NCBI RefSeq assembly: GCF_025200715.1
Contig: NZ_CP104144.1
Coordinates: 868,001 to 932,000, forward strand
Direction: 5' to 3'
DNA from: Rhizobium sullae
Lineage (GTDB): Bacteria > Pseudomonadota > Alphaproteobacteria > Rhizobiales > Rhizobiaceae
DNA: 64,000 nucleotides
Positions 7,804 through 16,763 of the stretch are shown in pieces (position 1 is the first letter of the stretch; the number at the start of each line of letters is the position of its first letter). The notes beneath the pieces are model-generated. The model worked only from the letters and a program-made list of their open reading frames with translations, made no database searches and was not told where the DNA came from. Position numbers and translations under genes: made by a program.

Positions 7804-9584
7804 GGGTGCACCGGCAATCTGATCAATATGCGTGTCCACTGCGCAACCCTGTCGATCGAAAGTTCTCCACCACGGGCTGCGGCCCGTTCGCGAAGGCTGC
7901 GAGGTCCGGTCTTGCTGTTCTTCAGCTCCGCATGATCAAACCGTCGTTCAAAGCCGAAGCCTGATCCATCATCATCGACCGTCAGCAAGATCGTGCCGGC
8001 ATCCAGCTGCAAGTTGATTTCAAGCGTTCGCGCGCCACCGTGACGCACCGCATTGGCAGTGGCTTCGGAAGCCATGCGTATTAGCTCGTAGACCATCGTG
8101 GCGGGAAGACGAAGATCTATAGGGTTGAGAGCGAAGCGAATATCGATCGACCATTGCTTTCGTAAACGCCGGGCCAATGCCTCGAATTGCAGTGCCAAAT
8201 GAGATTCGGGGAGGGTGCGGTACCCTTGACCTGGTTCGAGCGCATGGATGAAAGAGCGAAGTTCGCGTTGCTCGTCGGCAAGCATGGCTTGGATTGCAGT
8301 TACGCGCCCGTCGATCTGTTGATGCTCCCCGAGAGTGAATGAACGCAGGGACTCGAGTTGCAACGCCGTTCCGGCCAGAGCTTGAAGCACTCCGTCGTGA
8401 AGATCGCGCCCGATCTTGATACGCTCCTCGACAGCCGCTGCATCGCTAAGCCTGCGCATCAACATGGCCTGCTCGAACACTGCTTTGATCCTGTCGGCGA
8501 TGACCTCTGCAACCGCCACGTCGTCGAGAGAAAGTGTCGGTGGATCCAAGAGAAATATGCGCGCCTCAAGATCATCGACGCGGAATTGTGTCGAGACGGC
8601 CGAGGCAATCGAAAAATCGGCAGCGAGCGCAGGACAAACAGGTGACATCGCGTCAGCCCATTCGTCGAAATATCCCTCGCCCCGGTGGACGAGGACCTGG
8701 GAATGTACGGCGTCGGCGATTAAGAGGCTCGCGCGTTGCAAGGGTTCGGCGACCCATGGCCAATAGGCGTCCGGCGGCAATTGCGCGACACTGCAAGCGC
8801 CATTCTTGCGCACTGCTACATACGTCCACGGCTCATCCGAGTCGCTCCAGATAAGGAGTGCGCGGGGCAAGTGCATCACGTGCGCTGCGTATTCGAGAGC
8901 CGCGTCAGCGGGCCACTCAGGCCCTTCGGGTGCCGCAGGAGTTTTCTCCACCAGGCGCAGCATCTCGGCGCGAACGACTTCCTGGTGAGCACCGAGCCAG
9001 ACCAGTAAAGTGCCAGCGACAGTCACGAACAGCATGTGTGACATGTCCGTCGTCACGTCGGAGGTGGTTTCGAACGCCATCAGGTATACAGGGGCCGTCA
9101 TGCAGACGAGGGCCGTCCAAAACGCACCTCGCCAACGCCAATGCAGCGTCGCACTCAGGAGAACGAAGGGCATAAATATGAAAAATGGACTGGAAGCTCC
9201 GCCAGTAAGTAGCATGAAGACAACAAAGGTCGCGACATCGACCACATGGCGTATGAGGGTCCCGCTAACACGCGAAATCTTGCTTCTCCAAACGTGGATT
9301 GCGCAAAGGATCGCGTATGAGAGATAGGCCGACAGAAGCGGAAACACAAACGCCGCAGAAATTAGCTGATGCTCCGCGTCGAGCCAGGATAGGAGAACGC
9401 TGCCGATCGCCGACATGACACGGCCAATCGCGATGACCTTATCCGCACGGGCACGATGCGTGTTGATCCAGGTCGTTTGACGGCTCGGGGCGTCTGCTTC
9501 GTCGGTTGTGCTAAGATCCTGGGGTCGAACAGGCGAGGCGTTATAGGCCCTGAGGAAGAAGTTTCGCCAGACTTTCATGCGCAT
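7800..9584 (-). CDS. NarL-type sensor histidine kinase (HisKA_3)
   Basis: A 594-residue membrane kinase. About four to five hydrophobic helices lie between residues 50 and 200, followed by a GAF-like segment (about 220-370). The dimerisation/phospho-acceptor box is EERIKIGRDLHDGVLQALAG with His396. The ATPase domain (about 490-590) has EATANAVRHGGA as N-box and VDDDGSGFG as G-box. GGAG lies 7 bases before the ATG at 9584. It is cotranscribed with the response regulator. The signal is unknown; the multi-helix N-terminus without a periplasmic domain suggests an intramembrane or quinone-like cue. Confidence 0.92.
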   Translation of the reverse strand: MRMKVWRNFFLRAYNASPVRPQDLSTTDEADAPSRQTTWINTHRARADKVIAIGRVMSAIGSVLLSWLDAEHQLISAAFVFPLLSAYLSYAILCAIHVWRSKISRVSGTLIRHVVDVATFVVFMLLTGGASSPFFIFMPFVLLSATLHWRWRGAFWTALVCMTAPVYLMAFETTSDVTTDMSHMLFVTVAGTLLVWLGAHQEVVRAEMLRLVEKTPAAPEGPEWPADAALEYAAHVMHLPRALLIWSDSDEPWTYVAVRKNGACSVAQLPPDAYWPWVAEPLQRASLLIADAVHSQVLVHRGEGYFDEWADAMSPVCPALAADFSIASAVSTQFRVDDLEARIFLLDPPTLSLDDVAVAEVIADRIKAVFEQAMLMRRLSDAAAVEERIKIGRDLHDGVLQALAGTALQLESLRSFTLGEHQQIDGRVTAIQAMLADEQRELRSFIHALEPGQGYRTLPESHLALQFEALARRLRKQWSIDIRFALNPIDLRLPATMVYELIRMASEATANAVRHGGARTLEINLQLDAGTILLTVDDDGSGFGFERRFDHAELKNSKTGPRSLRERAAARGGELSIDRVAQWTRILIRLPVHP

Positions 9585-9973
9585 GGCCCGTCTCCAGCGA
9601 TGGCCGAGCCGGGCTGCTTTGCCCTCGCTCGTAAACGGCGCTCAGAATTAACCTGCCGACTGCTAACTACTCGATGTGACGACTGGGATATTCTCAGGCC
9701 ATGGACTTGCTGCTTCCTGAGTCCTGGAACGTTTATTACTTCTATATAACATACTAAAAAATGAACTTAAACAGAATGATGAATTGCATTGCTCCAATCA
9801 TGCGAACGACTGACTGCTTGAAGGCCGTGGCAACTCATTTTTAATACGCGTGCCATCTCTTCCCGCCAGCCGGAGGCTTCTTGGTCATCTGGAATTCAGC
9901 AGGGATTGTATTCTTATCTTCGCCTCGCATTGTGAACTTTATTAGTTCACGCGAAGCAGAATTGTAGTCGTGG
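9585..9973. other. Intergenic region without a supported gene
   Basis: About 390 bases between the kinase start and the stop of the next minus-strand gene. The stretch 9730-9790 is AT-rich and could hold the kinase promoter. Short open frames here lack ribosome-binding sites and family resemblance, so none is called. Confidence 0.5.
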
Positions 9974-10510
9974 CTATGCCGCGAAAACATGATGAAAGCT
10001 GTGGCGACGCCAATCAACGGTTTCCGGAGGCGGAACCTGTCTGTGTATAGCCGGGAGCTCGGCTGTGTCGTTCGGCTGCGGGGGTAAATCCGAATAGACC
10101 AGCGCCGGCGATACGCCATAGCTGGCCGCCAAGTTGTAGAGGGCGTTGCTTGCGAAATATATGATCGACGCGGAAGTTATCGCGTCGCGCACTCGCTGCT
10201 CGTCGCCAATTTCAATGTAAAGCACGCCTGGAATCGACAGCGGCATTGTCCTGACGACCGGGTCGAGAACCAAGTTAATAGCCTGCGGCGTCACGTTGTT
10301 CAGGACAAATACGACGAGACCATATTGGCTCGACCGATAGCCTGCTTCGATCAATTCGGCAGGTAACCGCCCGTTCGATGGCATGATTTCGATGACGCTG
10401 CAGCCTAACATGGTCATCTCCTGGCCAAACATTCCGACCCGGCAATTCAGCCATACGCAGAACAGCATCGCACAGCAAATCACCCAGCGGAAACCATCCC
10501 CGCCAGCCAT
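9974..10510 (-). CDS. Hypothetical protein, possible N-terminal signal segment
   Basis: I do not recognise this 178-residue frame. From ATG 10510 it begins with a hydrophobic, cysteine-rich stretch (FRWVICCAMLFCVWLNC) that could be a signal peptide or membrane anchor. The remainder mixes beta-type segments (GLVVFVLNN, GVLYIEIGD) with a proline-rich tail. A better ribosome-binding site (AGGAG, 6 bases) precedes an internal ATG at 10411, which would give a 145-residue soluble protein. Codon use resembles its neighbours. It is isolated between the kinase and a DUF899 gene. It may be a decaying gene. Confidence 0.4.
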   Translation of the reverse strand: MAGGDGFRWVICCAMLFCVWLNCRVGMFGQEMTMLGCSVIEIMPSNGRLPAELIEAGYRSSQYGLVVFVLNNVTPQAINLVLDPVVRTMPLSIPGVLYIEIGDEQRVRDAITSASIIYFASNALYNLAASYGVSPALVYSDLPPQPNDTAELPAIHRQVPPPETVDWRRHSFHHVFAA

Positions 10511-10732
10511 TTCGACAAAATACTGTAGCTCCTTCTCCGTCTGCGGAATATATGTCCTTGGATATAGGGGGTGAGATTTCCGACCCGGACGGCCGGGCAG
10601 CAGACGCGGTCCGGACGCTGCATTGGGATCAACAACAATAGGCCAAGTGCCGGATACGCGCGACGGATCTTGGCGCTGCATGGCGGCGGCCCATCAGACC
10701 AACCGCCGCCTATCGGATCGACGGGAGCAGGC

Positions 10733-11515
10733 TCACAGCTTCGTGTTCGGGTGCTGGTTCCGGAACGCCGCTTCTCCGGCCTCCGACACCTCGACCCACG
10801 TCTTGTCGGGTGCTGCGTCCGCGACGTAGCTGTCGTGCCAGTTCCACCACTTGTAGGTCGGGGTCTGAGGATAGCCCTGGGGCGAGTCCTCCCAGACCTC
10901 CTGCCGGCCCAGCGGCGTGATGTCGAGGTAGTTCCATGTGCCTCCCATCTGCTCGTCGCCGCGGTTGTTGATGAAGTAGGTGCGGAATACCCGCTCGCCG
11001 TCACGGTAGAACACGTTCGTGCCGTGCCACTCGTCCACGCCGAAGTCGGCGTCGAAGCTGTCCGTGATGGTGAACCACGGCATCTCCCAGCCCATCCGCG
11101 CCTTTAGCCGCGCGATGTCTGCCTGAGGAGCACGCGAGACGAAGACGAGAGTGGTGTCGCGGGCGTTGAGGTGGGCGAGGTGTGCGACCTGGTCGGCCAC
11201 CATGGAGCAACCCCGGCAGGCGTGGTCTGGCCAGCCGAACACCCCCGGCTCAAAGAAGGCGCGGTAGACGATCAGCTGACGCCGGTCGTCGAACAGGTCG
11301 AGCAGGCTCGCCTTACCCGCGGGCCCCTCGAACGTATATGCCTTATCCACAGTCATCCATGGCATTCGCCGGCGCTCTGCGGCCAGGGCGTCACGGGCGC
11401 GGGTCTGCGCCTTTTCCTTCACGAGCAGCTGCTGGCGGGCCGCCTCCCACGCCTGCGGCGACACGACCGGCGGTGTGTGCATGATAGACTGTCCATTCTT
11501 TGCTGATGTCGTCAT
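10733..11515 (-). CDS. DUF899-family thioredoxin-fold protein
   Basis: A 260-residue cytoplasmic protein of the DUF899 family, which is predicted to have a thioredoxin-like fold but usually lacks a classical CxxC. Family marks are WMTVDKAYTFEGP near residue 55, a GWPDHACRGCSM segment with a CxxC-like pair (CRGC), DFGVDEWHGTNVFYRDG, and a C-terminal YKWWNWHDSY aromatic patch. AGGAGG lies 11 bases before the ATG. No operon partners are visible. Function is unknown. Confidence 0.85.
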   Translation of the reverse strand: MTTSAKNGQSIMHTPPVVSPQAWEAARQQLLVKEKAQTRARDALAAERRRMPWMTVDKAYTFEGPAGKASLLDLFDDRRQLIVYRAFFEPGVFGWPDHACRGCSMVADQVAHLAHLNARDTTLVFVSRAPQADIARLKARMGWEMPWFTITDSFDADFGVDEWHGTNVFYRDGERVFRTYFINNRGDEQMGGTWNYLDITPLGRQEVWEDSPQGYPQTPTYKWWNWHDSYVADAAPDKTWVEVSEAGEAAFRNQHPNTKL

Positions 11516-11546
11516 GGCTGCTGAAACCTCCTGGTTTGGGTGAGTT

Positions 11547-11572
11547 CCCGCGCCTTGTGGCCGAGGCGCGGG
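11547..11572. other. Perfect 8-bp hairpin upstream of the DUF899 gene
   Basis: CCCGCGCC (11547-11554) and GGCGCGGG (11565-11572) can pair across a 10-base loop. It lies in the probable 5' leader of the DUF899 gene, 181 bases after the stop of the upstream oxidoreductase. There is no U-tract, so it could be a factor-dependent terminator or a leader structure. Confidence 0.35.
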
Positions 11573-11752
11573 TCCATCCGCTGCTCATCGCTCGTTGTTG
11601 TCTGTGAGATAGTGTGGCACCGGAAAGCGAACAGTGGGAGTAACAAGTGTGGCGGCATTCCGATGGAGGCGATGACTACGACCGTAGCGTCACGCGATAT
11701 GTCACCTCTTCGCGGCGCGGCCTCCCAGGTCGGCCAGCCAGTCTGTGCCGGC

Positions 11753-13984
11753 TCACGCCCCGTAAGCACGCACCGCGACCACACGCGCCTCGGCCGCGCC
11801 GTTTGTCGCGGTGACCGTCAGGCGGAGCGCCGACGCGTTTGTCGGCTCGTCGAGCCGATGCGTCCGATGCCGCCGCCGGTTCCCCGTCACTTCTGCCACC
11901 GTCCGCCAGCTTCCACCCGAGAGGATCTCGACCCGATAATTGCGGACGAGGCTCGGCAGCACATCGAAGGGCGTACTGTGGTGATGCAGGTTGATAAGGT
12001 CCTCCTCGACGTCATCGTCGAAGATAAGGGAGATCTCGCCCACCCGCTGCGGCTCGGCCCAGTCGAGCCTGAGCCAGGGCGTGGGGTCGCTGGAAAGCGG
12101 CTCGGAAAGCCACATATTCGGCCCGCCATAAGGCCGCGCATAGCCGCCGATCACTTGGCCAGCCTCGTAGATATCAGTCAACTCTGGAAGGCGGAAGCAG
12201 AGGCCTTGCCGGTGAAGCACCTGCTTCCATTTCCGGAACTGCTCGGCGAATGCCTCGTCGGGCTCCGGCGCACGGTGGCGGAAATAGATTACGCCCGTGA
12301 CGGCCCGCTCCGCCGTATGGAGCGTAAGAGCCTGGTTCGCGCCGAAGACGAGGAAGGCGTTCTGCGGTCCTGCCGGCCACCAGTCGATGGCCAAGGTGAC
12401 CCATTGTCGCTCGCCCGCTTCGATCATGACCGTCCGACGGTCGACCAGCTTGAGCGGCAGATAGTTCTGCGGCAGATCAGGGTCGTGGACCTCGACCACG
12501 AGTGCTGTCGCCTCTGCTGCGTCGACCAGCACCTCGATCGCTGCGAGACTCGGCCTGATCGGAACGATCATGCCAAGTGCGGCGTCGAGCCGGCAGCGGC
12601 CTGCCGGCTCCTCGACGGCGATCCGGCGGAGCGTTGAGGAGGCCGTGACCGCAGCCACCCGCGCGAGATCGTCCGGATCGGTGTTCTCCGTGCCGAGAAG
12701 CGAGGCGTCCGCCCGGATGAGCGCGTTCCTGACCCGTGGGAAGGCGGCATGGCCGAGATCGCGCGGCATGAGCCCTGTGCAGGCCCCGATCGCAGCGGCG
12801 ACCCCCGCCGCCTCGCCCTCGATGGCACAGGTTGCCATGACGCGCGTCGAGCCGAAGGCGACGTGGCTCGCGCTGATGTTGCGCCCCGCCATCCAGAGAT
12901 TGCCGACGTTGATCGAATAGAGGCAGCGGAGCGGAATATGGTAGTTGCCGTTCGGATGCCAGTGCCGCGATCCGCGCTCGGTCGTGTAGACCCCGCCCGG
13001 CGGGTGGAGGTCGATCGACCAGCCGCCGAATCCGATCCTGTCCTCGAAGAGAACCTGGCCGAGCACGTCGTGCTGGGTCAGCGTGTAATCACCTACGAAG
13101 CGGCGATATTCACGCTTGCCCGGAACCGAGCCGATCCATTCGAGCGTCAGATTCTCCGCGTCGAAGCGGCCGGAATTCTTGATATAGTCCCAGATTCCGC
13201 AGACAACGGCCTGGAGTTCGTCGCGGATCCTTTCGTTGTCGTGGACGACGTCGAGCTCGCCTCCCCATTCGATCCACCAAAAGGCGCAGCCGTTCATGTC
13301 GGCGCGGATCACCCGGTGCTCGGGGATCCCGGCCGCGACGATGTCGCGGGCGAAGGAGGGCGGCACGAACTTGGTCGGGTGGCCGGCGTCCTTGGAATAG
13401 AAGAGGATCGTGCTCCCGAGCGTGTTGTCATCGGGCACTTCGGGCGCCCAGGATTCCTGAAATTCCGACCGCGCCTCCCGCCCCATGCGGAAGCGGGCGC
13501 CGGCGAGCGCGCCAACGAGGCCGTCGCCGCTGCAATCGATGAATTGGTCGCCGGTAAAGGTGATCACCGTCTCCGAGCCCATCTGCCAGCCGGTGGCGGA
13601 GCGGATTGTCCTCGCCTCGTCCGGCCCCGCGACCTCGACCTCACGCACATCCGTGTTGAGGAAGAGCTTGATGTTCGGCTCCGCGCGGACCGCCTCCAGC
13701 ACGACGAGATCCCAGTAGTAGGGATTGCCGTCGGGATTGCGGAACTGGTTTTCGACGAAGAGCTCACCCATGATCCCGGTCTCGCGGGCGAAATGCTGGC
13801 TGCCGTGTGCTGTTGCTCCGCATACCCAGACCCGCACTTCGCTCGAAGAATTACCGCCGAGTACCGGCCGATTCTGGACGAGGGCGACTTCGACGCCTTG
13901 CCGCGCCGCGCCGATCGCGGCGCAGACGCCCGCGAGTCCGCCACCGATCACCGTGACGTTGCTCTTGACCGATCGTGTCTTCAT
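11753..13984 (-). CDS. FAD-dependent oxidoreductase with C-terminal beta-rich domain
   Basis: A 743-residue flavoprotein of the FAD_oxidored family, the group often labelled xanthan-lyase-like oxidoreductases. Residues 10-25 hold the Rossmann glycine motif (VIGGGLAGVCAAIG), GGNSSSEVRV follows, and FIDCSGDGLVGALAGA and NLWMAGRNISASHVAFGS mark the rest of the FAD site. The last third (about 560-743) resembles a carbohydrate-binding beta-sandwich. The ATG overlaps the stop of the RpiR gene by 4 bases. As the last gene of a sugar-importer operon it probably oxidises the imported sugar or sugar-derivative. Confidence 0.82.
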   Translation of the reverse strand: MKTRSVKSNVTVIGGGLAGVCAAIGAARQGVEVALVQNRPVLGGNSSSEVRVWVCGATAHGSQHFARETGIMGELFVENQFRNPDGNPYYWDLVVLEAVRAEPNIKLFLNTDVREVEVAGPDEARTIRSATGWQMGSETVITFTGDQFIDCSGDGLVGALAGARFRMGREARSEFQESWAPEVPDDNTLGSTILFYSKDAGHPTKFVPPSFARDIVAAGIPEHRVIRADMNGCAFWWIEWGGELDVVHDNERIRDELQAVVCGIWDYIKNSGRFDAENLTLEWIGSVPGKREYRRFVGDYTLTQHDVLGQVLFEDRIGFGGWSIDLHPPGGVYTTERGSRHWHPNGNYHIPLRCLYSINVGNLWMAGRNISASHVAFGSTRVMATCAIEGEAAGVAAAIGACTGLMPRDLGHAAFPRVRNALIRADASLLGTENTDPDDLARVAAVTASSTLRRIAVEEPAGRCRLDAALGMIVPIRPSLAAIEVLVDAAEATALVVEVHDPDLPQNYLPLKLVDRRTVMIEAGERQWVTLAIDWWPAGPQNAFLVFGANQALTLHTAERAVTGVIYFRHRAPEPDEAFAEQFRKWKQVLHRQGLCFRLPELTDIYEAGQVIGGYARPYGGPNMWLSEPLSSDPTPWLRLDWAEPQRVGEISLIFDDDVEEDLINLHHHSTPFDVLPSLVRNYRVEILSGGSWRTVAEVTGNRRRHRTHRLDEPTNASALRLTVTATNGAAEARVVAVRAYGA

Positions 13985-14910
13985 CGCCGTTCCTCGCCGT
14001 CGGTGCTGCCGCTGGCCGAAGGCTCGCCTCCGACCGGATGCCCCGGCCCATAGGGATTGAAGGCGGTCATGTGCTTCGGCACACGCTGCGCGACCAGCAC
14101 GAAGAGCAGGCCGGCCGTTAGCGTGTCGCTCGCCCGCCCGGCGAAGAACTCGGTCCAGTTCTCACCATTGCGAGTGCCGGTATAGAGCGCGATCGCCGCG
14201 GTCTTGGCGATCTTCGACTGTGGCTCGCCGGTGATTGCAACGGTGAGTGCGCCCCGCTCGCCCGAAAGGCGCAGGAAGTCGATCCCGGTCGGCTCTTGCC
14301 CAGCTCGCGACACGGCAAGCGCGACGTCGCCCGGGGCCAGCAGCCCGGCGCCGATGCGCGAGGCCTGGTTGCCGTCGTGGAACCAGACGGGAATGCCGAT
14401 CCTGAGGAGCCGGATCGCGAGCTCCTGCGCGGGGATGGCGTCGCCCCACTCGCCGTAGATGTGCACCCGGTGCGCCACCGCGATCGCCTCGGCGACCTTG
14501 GTGATCGCTTCGAGATCGATCTCGGCGAGCGCGTTCCTGAGAGCGTTCGCCGCCGTGCCGGCAAGCACGCGCAGTACTTGGTCAGGCCTGTCGTTGGGCT
14601 GGATTGCCGAGCCGATATCGCTCTCCCAGGAGGATTGCGCGGCGCGCCCACGCTCCATGGCGATGGCCGTCCGGAGTGCCGGATAACCGTCGAAGCCGAG
14701 CTGTTCGGCAAGGCGTGTGACCGTCGCGGGCGACGTCTTTGCGGCTTCGGCGAGCCAGGTGATCGAGGAGCCCGCGACCTTTTCCGGCGAGGCGAGGATG
14801 ATCTCGGCGACGCGCCGCGCAGCGCCCCGGCACTCGGGCATTGCATCGACGATCTGCTGGAGCGGATTGGCCTTTCCGGCACGGTTTGCGGCGGTTGATG
14901 GGTGGTCCAT
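13981..14910 (-). CDS. MurR/RpiR-family transcriptional regulator
   Basis: A 309-residue regulator. The N-terminal RpiR helix-turn-helix (about 15-90) contains SSITWLAEAAKTSPATVTRL and LGFDGYPALR. The SIS sugar-phosphate-binding domain (about 130-265) contains VHIYGEWGDA and VALAVSRAGQE. It lies inside the importer operon it presumably controls, 10 bases after the second permease and overlapping the FAD oxidoreductase. No clear ribosome-binding site precedes the ATG, which fits translational coupling. A palindrome upstream of the first gene (18144-18158) is a candidate target. Confidence 0.9.
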   Translation of the reverse strand: MDHPSTAANRAGKANPLQQIVDAMPECRGAARRVAEIILASPEKVAGSSITWLAEAAKTSPATVTRLAEQLGFDGYPALRTAIAMERGRAAQSSWESDIGSAIQPNDRPDQVLRVLAGTAANALRNALAEIDLEAITKVAEAIAVAHRVHIYGEWGDAIPAQELAIRLLRIGIPVWFHDGNQASRIGAGLLAPGDVALAVSRAGQEPTGIDFLRLSGERGALTVAITGEPQSKIAKTAAIALYTGTRNGENWTEFFAGRASDTLTAGLLFVLVAQRVPKHMTAFNPYGPGHPVGGEPSASGSTDGEERR

Positions 14911-14920
14911 GGGGGTTCAC

Positions 14921-15811
14921 TTATTTCAGGCCGCTATGCGTCATCGCGGCGACGAAGCGGCGTTGCAGGAAGATGAAGACGATGAGGATCGGAAGGATCG
15001 AAACGACGGAGGCGGCCATGGAGAGCCCGGGATCGATCTGGCCCTGCTCGTCGGTGAAGTTGGTGAGGCTCAAGGGTAGCGTATAGACGTCCGGATTGGA
15101 GATGAGGACCAGCGGCGCCTCATAGTCGTTCCAGGACCAGACGAAAGCGAGGATGCCCAGCGCACTGAGGACAGGTGCCGCCATCGGCAGGTAGATCCGC
15201 CTGAAGATTTGCCACTCGCTCGCTCCGTCGATCCGCGCCGCCTCGGCGAAGTCGCGCGGCTGGCTCACGAAGAACTGTCGCATGAGGAACGTGCCGAAGA
15301 CCGTGAACATGCCGGGCAGGATCAGGGACCAGAGTGTGTCGTAGAGTCCCAGCTTCTGGAAATAGATGAACCTTGGTACCAGGAGGAGCTGGGCGGGAAT
15401 GGTCGCGGTTGCGAGATAGAGGAGAAAGATGAACTCACGTGCGCGGAAGCGGATCATTGCGAAGGCGTAGCCCGCCATGGAGGCCGTGACGAGTTCGCCC
15501 GTGACCCGGAGCGCTGCGACGAAAAGCGAGTTGAGGAAGGCCGGGACGACCGAGTGCTCGCCCGTCAGCACCTCCACGTAGTTCCGCCACTGGACCGGAT
15601 CGGGAATCCACTCCATCGGAACGCGGTAGGCGTCGACGCTCTGCTTGAGCGAGGTCGAGATCATCCAGGCGAAGGGGGCGAGGAAGAGAAGCGCCAGCGC
15701 CCAAAGCCCGATCCCCCAGAGCCATCGGTTCAGAAGTCGGCGGCGCTCGCGCGCACTGCGCAAGACGCCCGGCCGGGACCGCGCTGGCGTAGAATGCGTG
15801 ACCTCACTCAT
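14921..15811 (-). CDS. Carbohydrate ABC transporter permease (MalG/UgpE type)
   Basis: A 296-residue inner-membrane permease with six predicted helices. The cytoplasmic EAA loop is EAARIDGASEWQIFRRIYLP, the contact site for the ATPase. Its start overlaps the end of the partner permease by 8 bases. It pairs with that permease and with the binding protein to import a carbohydrate. No ATPase gene is in this operon, so the system probably borrows a shared MsmK/UgpC-type ATPase, as is common in rhizobia. Confidence 0.93.
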   Translation of the reverse strand: MSEVTHSTPARSRPGVLRSARERRRLLNRWLWGIGLWALALLFLAPFAWMISTSLKQSVDAYRVPMEWIPDPVQWRNYVEVLTGEHSVVPAFLNSLFVAALRVTGELVTASMAGYAFAMIRFRAREFIFLLYLATATIPAQLLLVPRFIYFQKLGLYDTLWSLILPGMFTVFGTFLMRQFFVSQPRDFAEAARIDGASEWQIFRRIYLPMAAPVLSALGILAFVWSWNDYEAPLVLISNPDVYTLPLSLTNFTDEQGQIDPGLSMAASVVSILPILIVFIFLQRRFVAAMTHSGLK

Positions 15812-16760
15812 AGAGCGCCTGTCCTTTCTGCGCCCGCCACGTGATGAGCGTCAGCACGAGCACGCCGGCGAAGGTTGCAAGCCCGATCGCCGAGGCATAG
15901 CCGAAGCGGTAAAATTGGAAGCCGTTCTGGTACATGTAATAGGAGAGCGTGGTCGTGGAGTCGCCCGGTCCGCCTTGGGTGATGAGCGCGATCAGGCCAA
16001 AGCCCTGCGACGCGCCGATGAAGAGTGTGACAAGGAGGAACACGGTCGTCGGCATGAGCGCCGGCCAGGTGATGACGCGGAACTTCGCCCACGCCCCGGC
16101 TCCGTCCATCTCTGCCGCTTCGTAGAGATGGGTCGGCGCATCCTGGAGCGCCGAAAGGAAGATGAGTGCCGCATAGCCGACGCTGCTCCAGACCGCCATC
16201 AGGATGAGGGCCGGGAGCGCCCAGTAGGATGAGGCGAACCAGGCGGGAAGCTGTTCCAGACCCAAGACGGTGAGCGCTTGGTTCACCAGCCCAGCCCTCG
16301 GATTCATCAGCATGAGCCAGGTCATCCCGATCGCCACAACGTTGACGATGTAGGGGAGGAAGAAGACCGCGCGGAGCGCGGAACGGCCTGGAAGGTCGCG
16401 GTTGAGCGCAAGAGCAAGCGCGAGCCCGAATGCAACAGTCAGCGGCACGCTCACTCCGGCATAGACGAAGGTCAGGATCAGCGCGTTCCAGAAGCCCGGA
16501 TCGCGCGCGAGATTGACGAAGTTTTCGAGCCCTATGAACCGGATTCCCTCGACGCCTGAAACGAGGTTCCAGTCGGTGAAGGCGAGAACCACCACTGAGA
16601 CGAGCGGGATGACGGTGAAGGCGATGACGCCGATGAGGTTTGGCGCGAGGAACGCGAGCCCGGTCCAGCCGCCGGGCTGCAATCGGCTCCGGCGGAGTCG
16701 GCCTTCCGTCTCGGGCGCAGCGATAGCGGTGAGCCTGTCGCTCACATGCGTCGAAACCAT
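15804..16760 (-). CDS. Sugar ABC transporter permease (MalF/UgpA type)
   Basis: A 318-residue permease with a cytoplasmic N-terminus and about six membrane helices. The EAA loop is YEAAEMDGAGAWAKFRVITW. It begins 3 bases after the stop of the binding-protein gene and overlaps the next permease by 8 bases, so the order of expression is binding protein, this permease, second permease. It forms the heterodimeric channel with the neighbouring MalG-type protein. Confidence 0.93.
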   Translation of the reverse strand: MVSTHVSDRLTAIAAPETEGRLRRSRLQPGGWTGLAFLAPNLIGVIAFTVIPLVSVVVLAFTDWNLVSGVEGIRFIGLENFVNLARDPGFWNALILTFVYAGVSVPLTVAFGLALALALNRDLPGRSALRAVFFLPYIVNVVAIGMTWLMLMNPRAGLVNQALTVLGLEQLPAWFASSYWALPALILMAVWSSVGYAALIFLSALQDAPTHLYEAAEMDGAGAWAKFRVITWPALMPTTVFLLVTLFIGASQGFGLIALITQGGPGDSTTTLSYYMYQNGFQFYRFGYASAIGLATFAGVLVLTLITWRAQKGQALYE

Positions 16761-16763
16761 GGC

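Noticed and set aside
9841..10119. 92-codon minus-strand frame after the kinase gene
   Set aside because: Largely overlaps the hypothetical gene at 9974-10510, is very basic, and lacks a ribosome-binding site.
12749..14053. 434-codon plus-strand frame opposite the FAD oxidoreductase
   Set aside because: Shadow of GC-rich coding DNA on the minus strand; no family match or ribosome-binding site.
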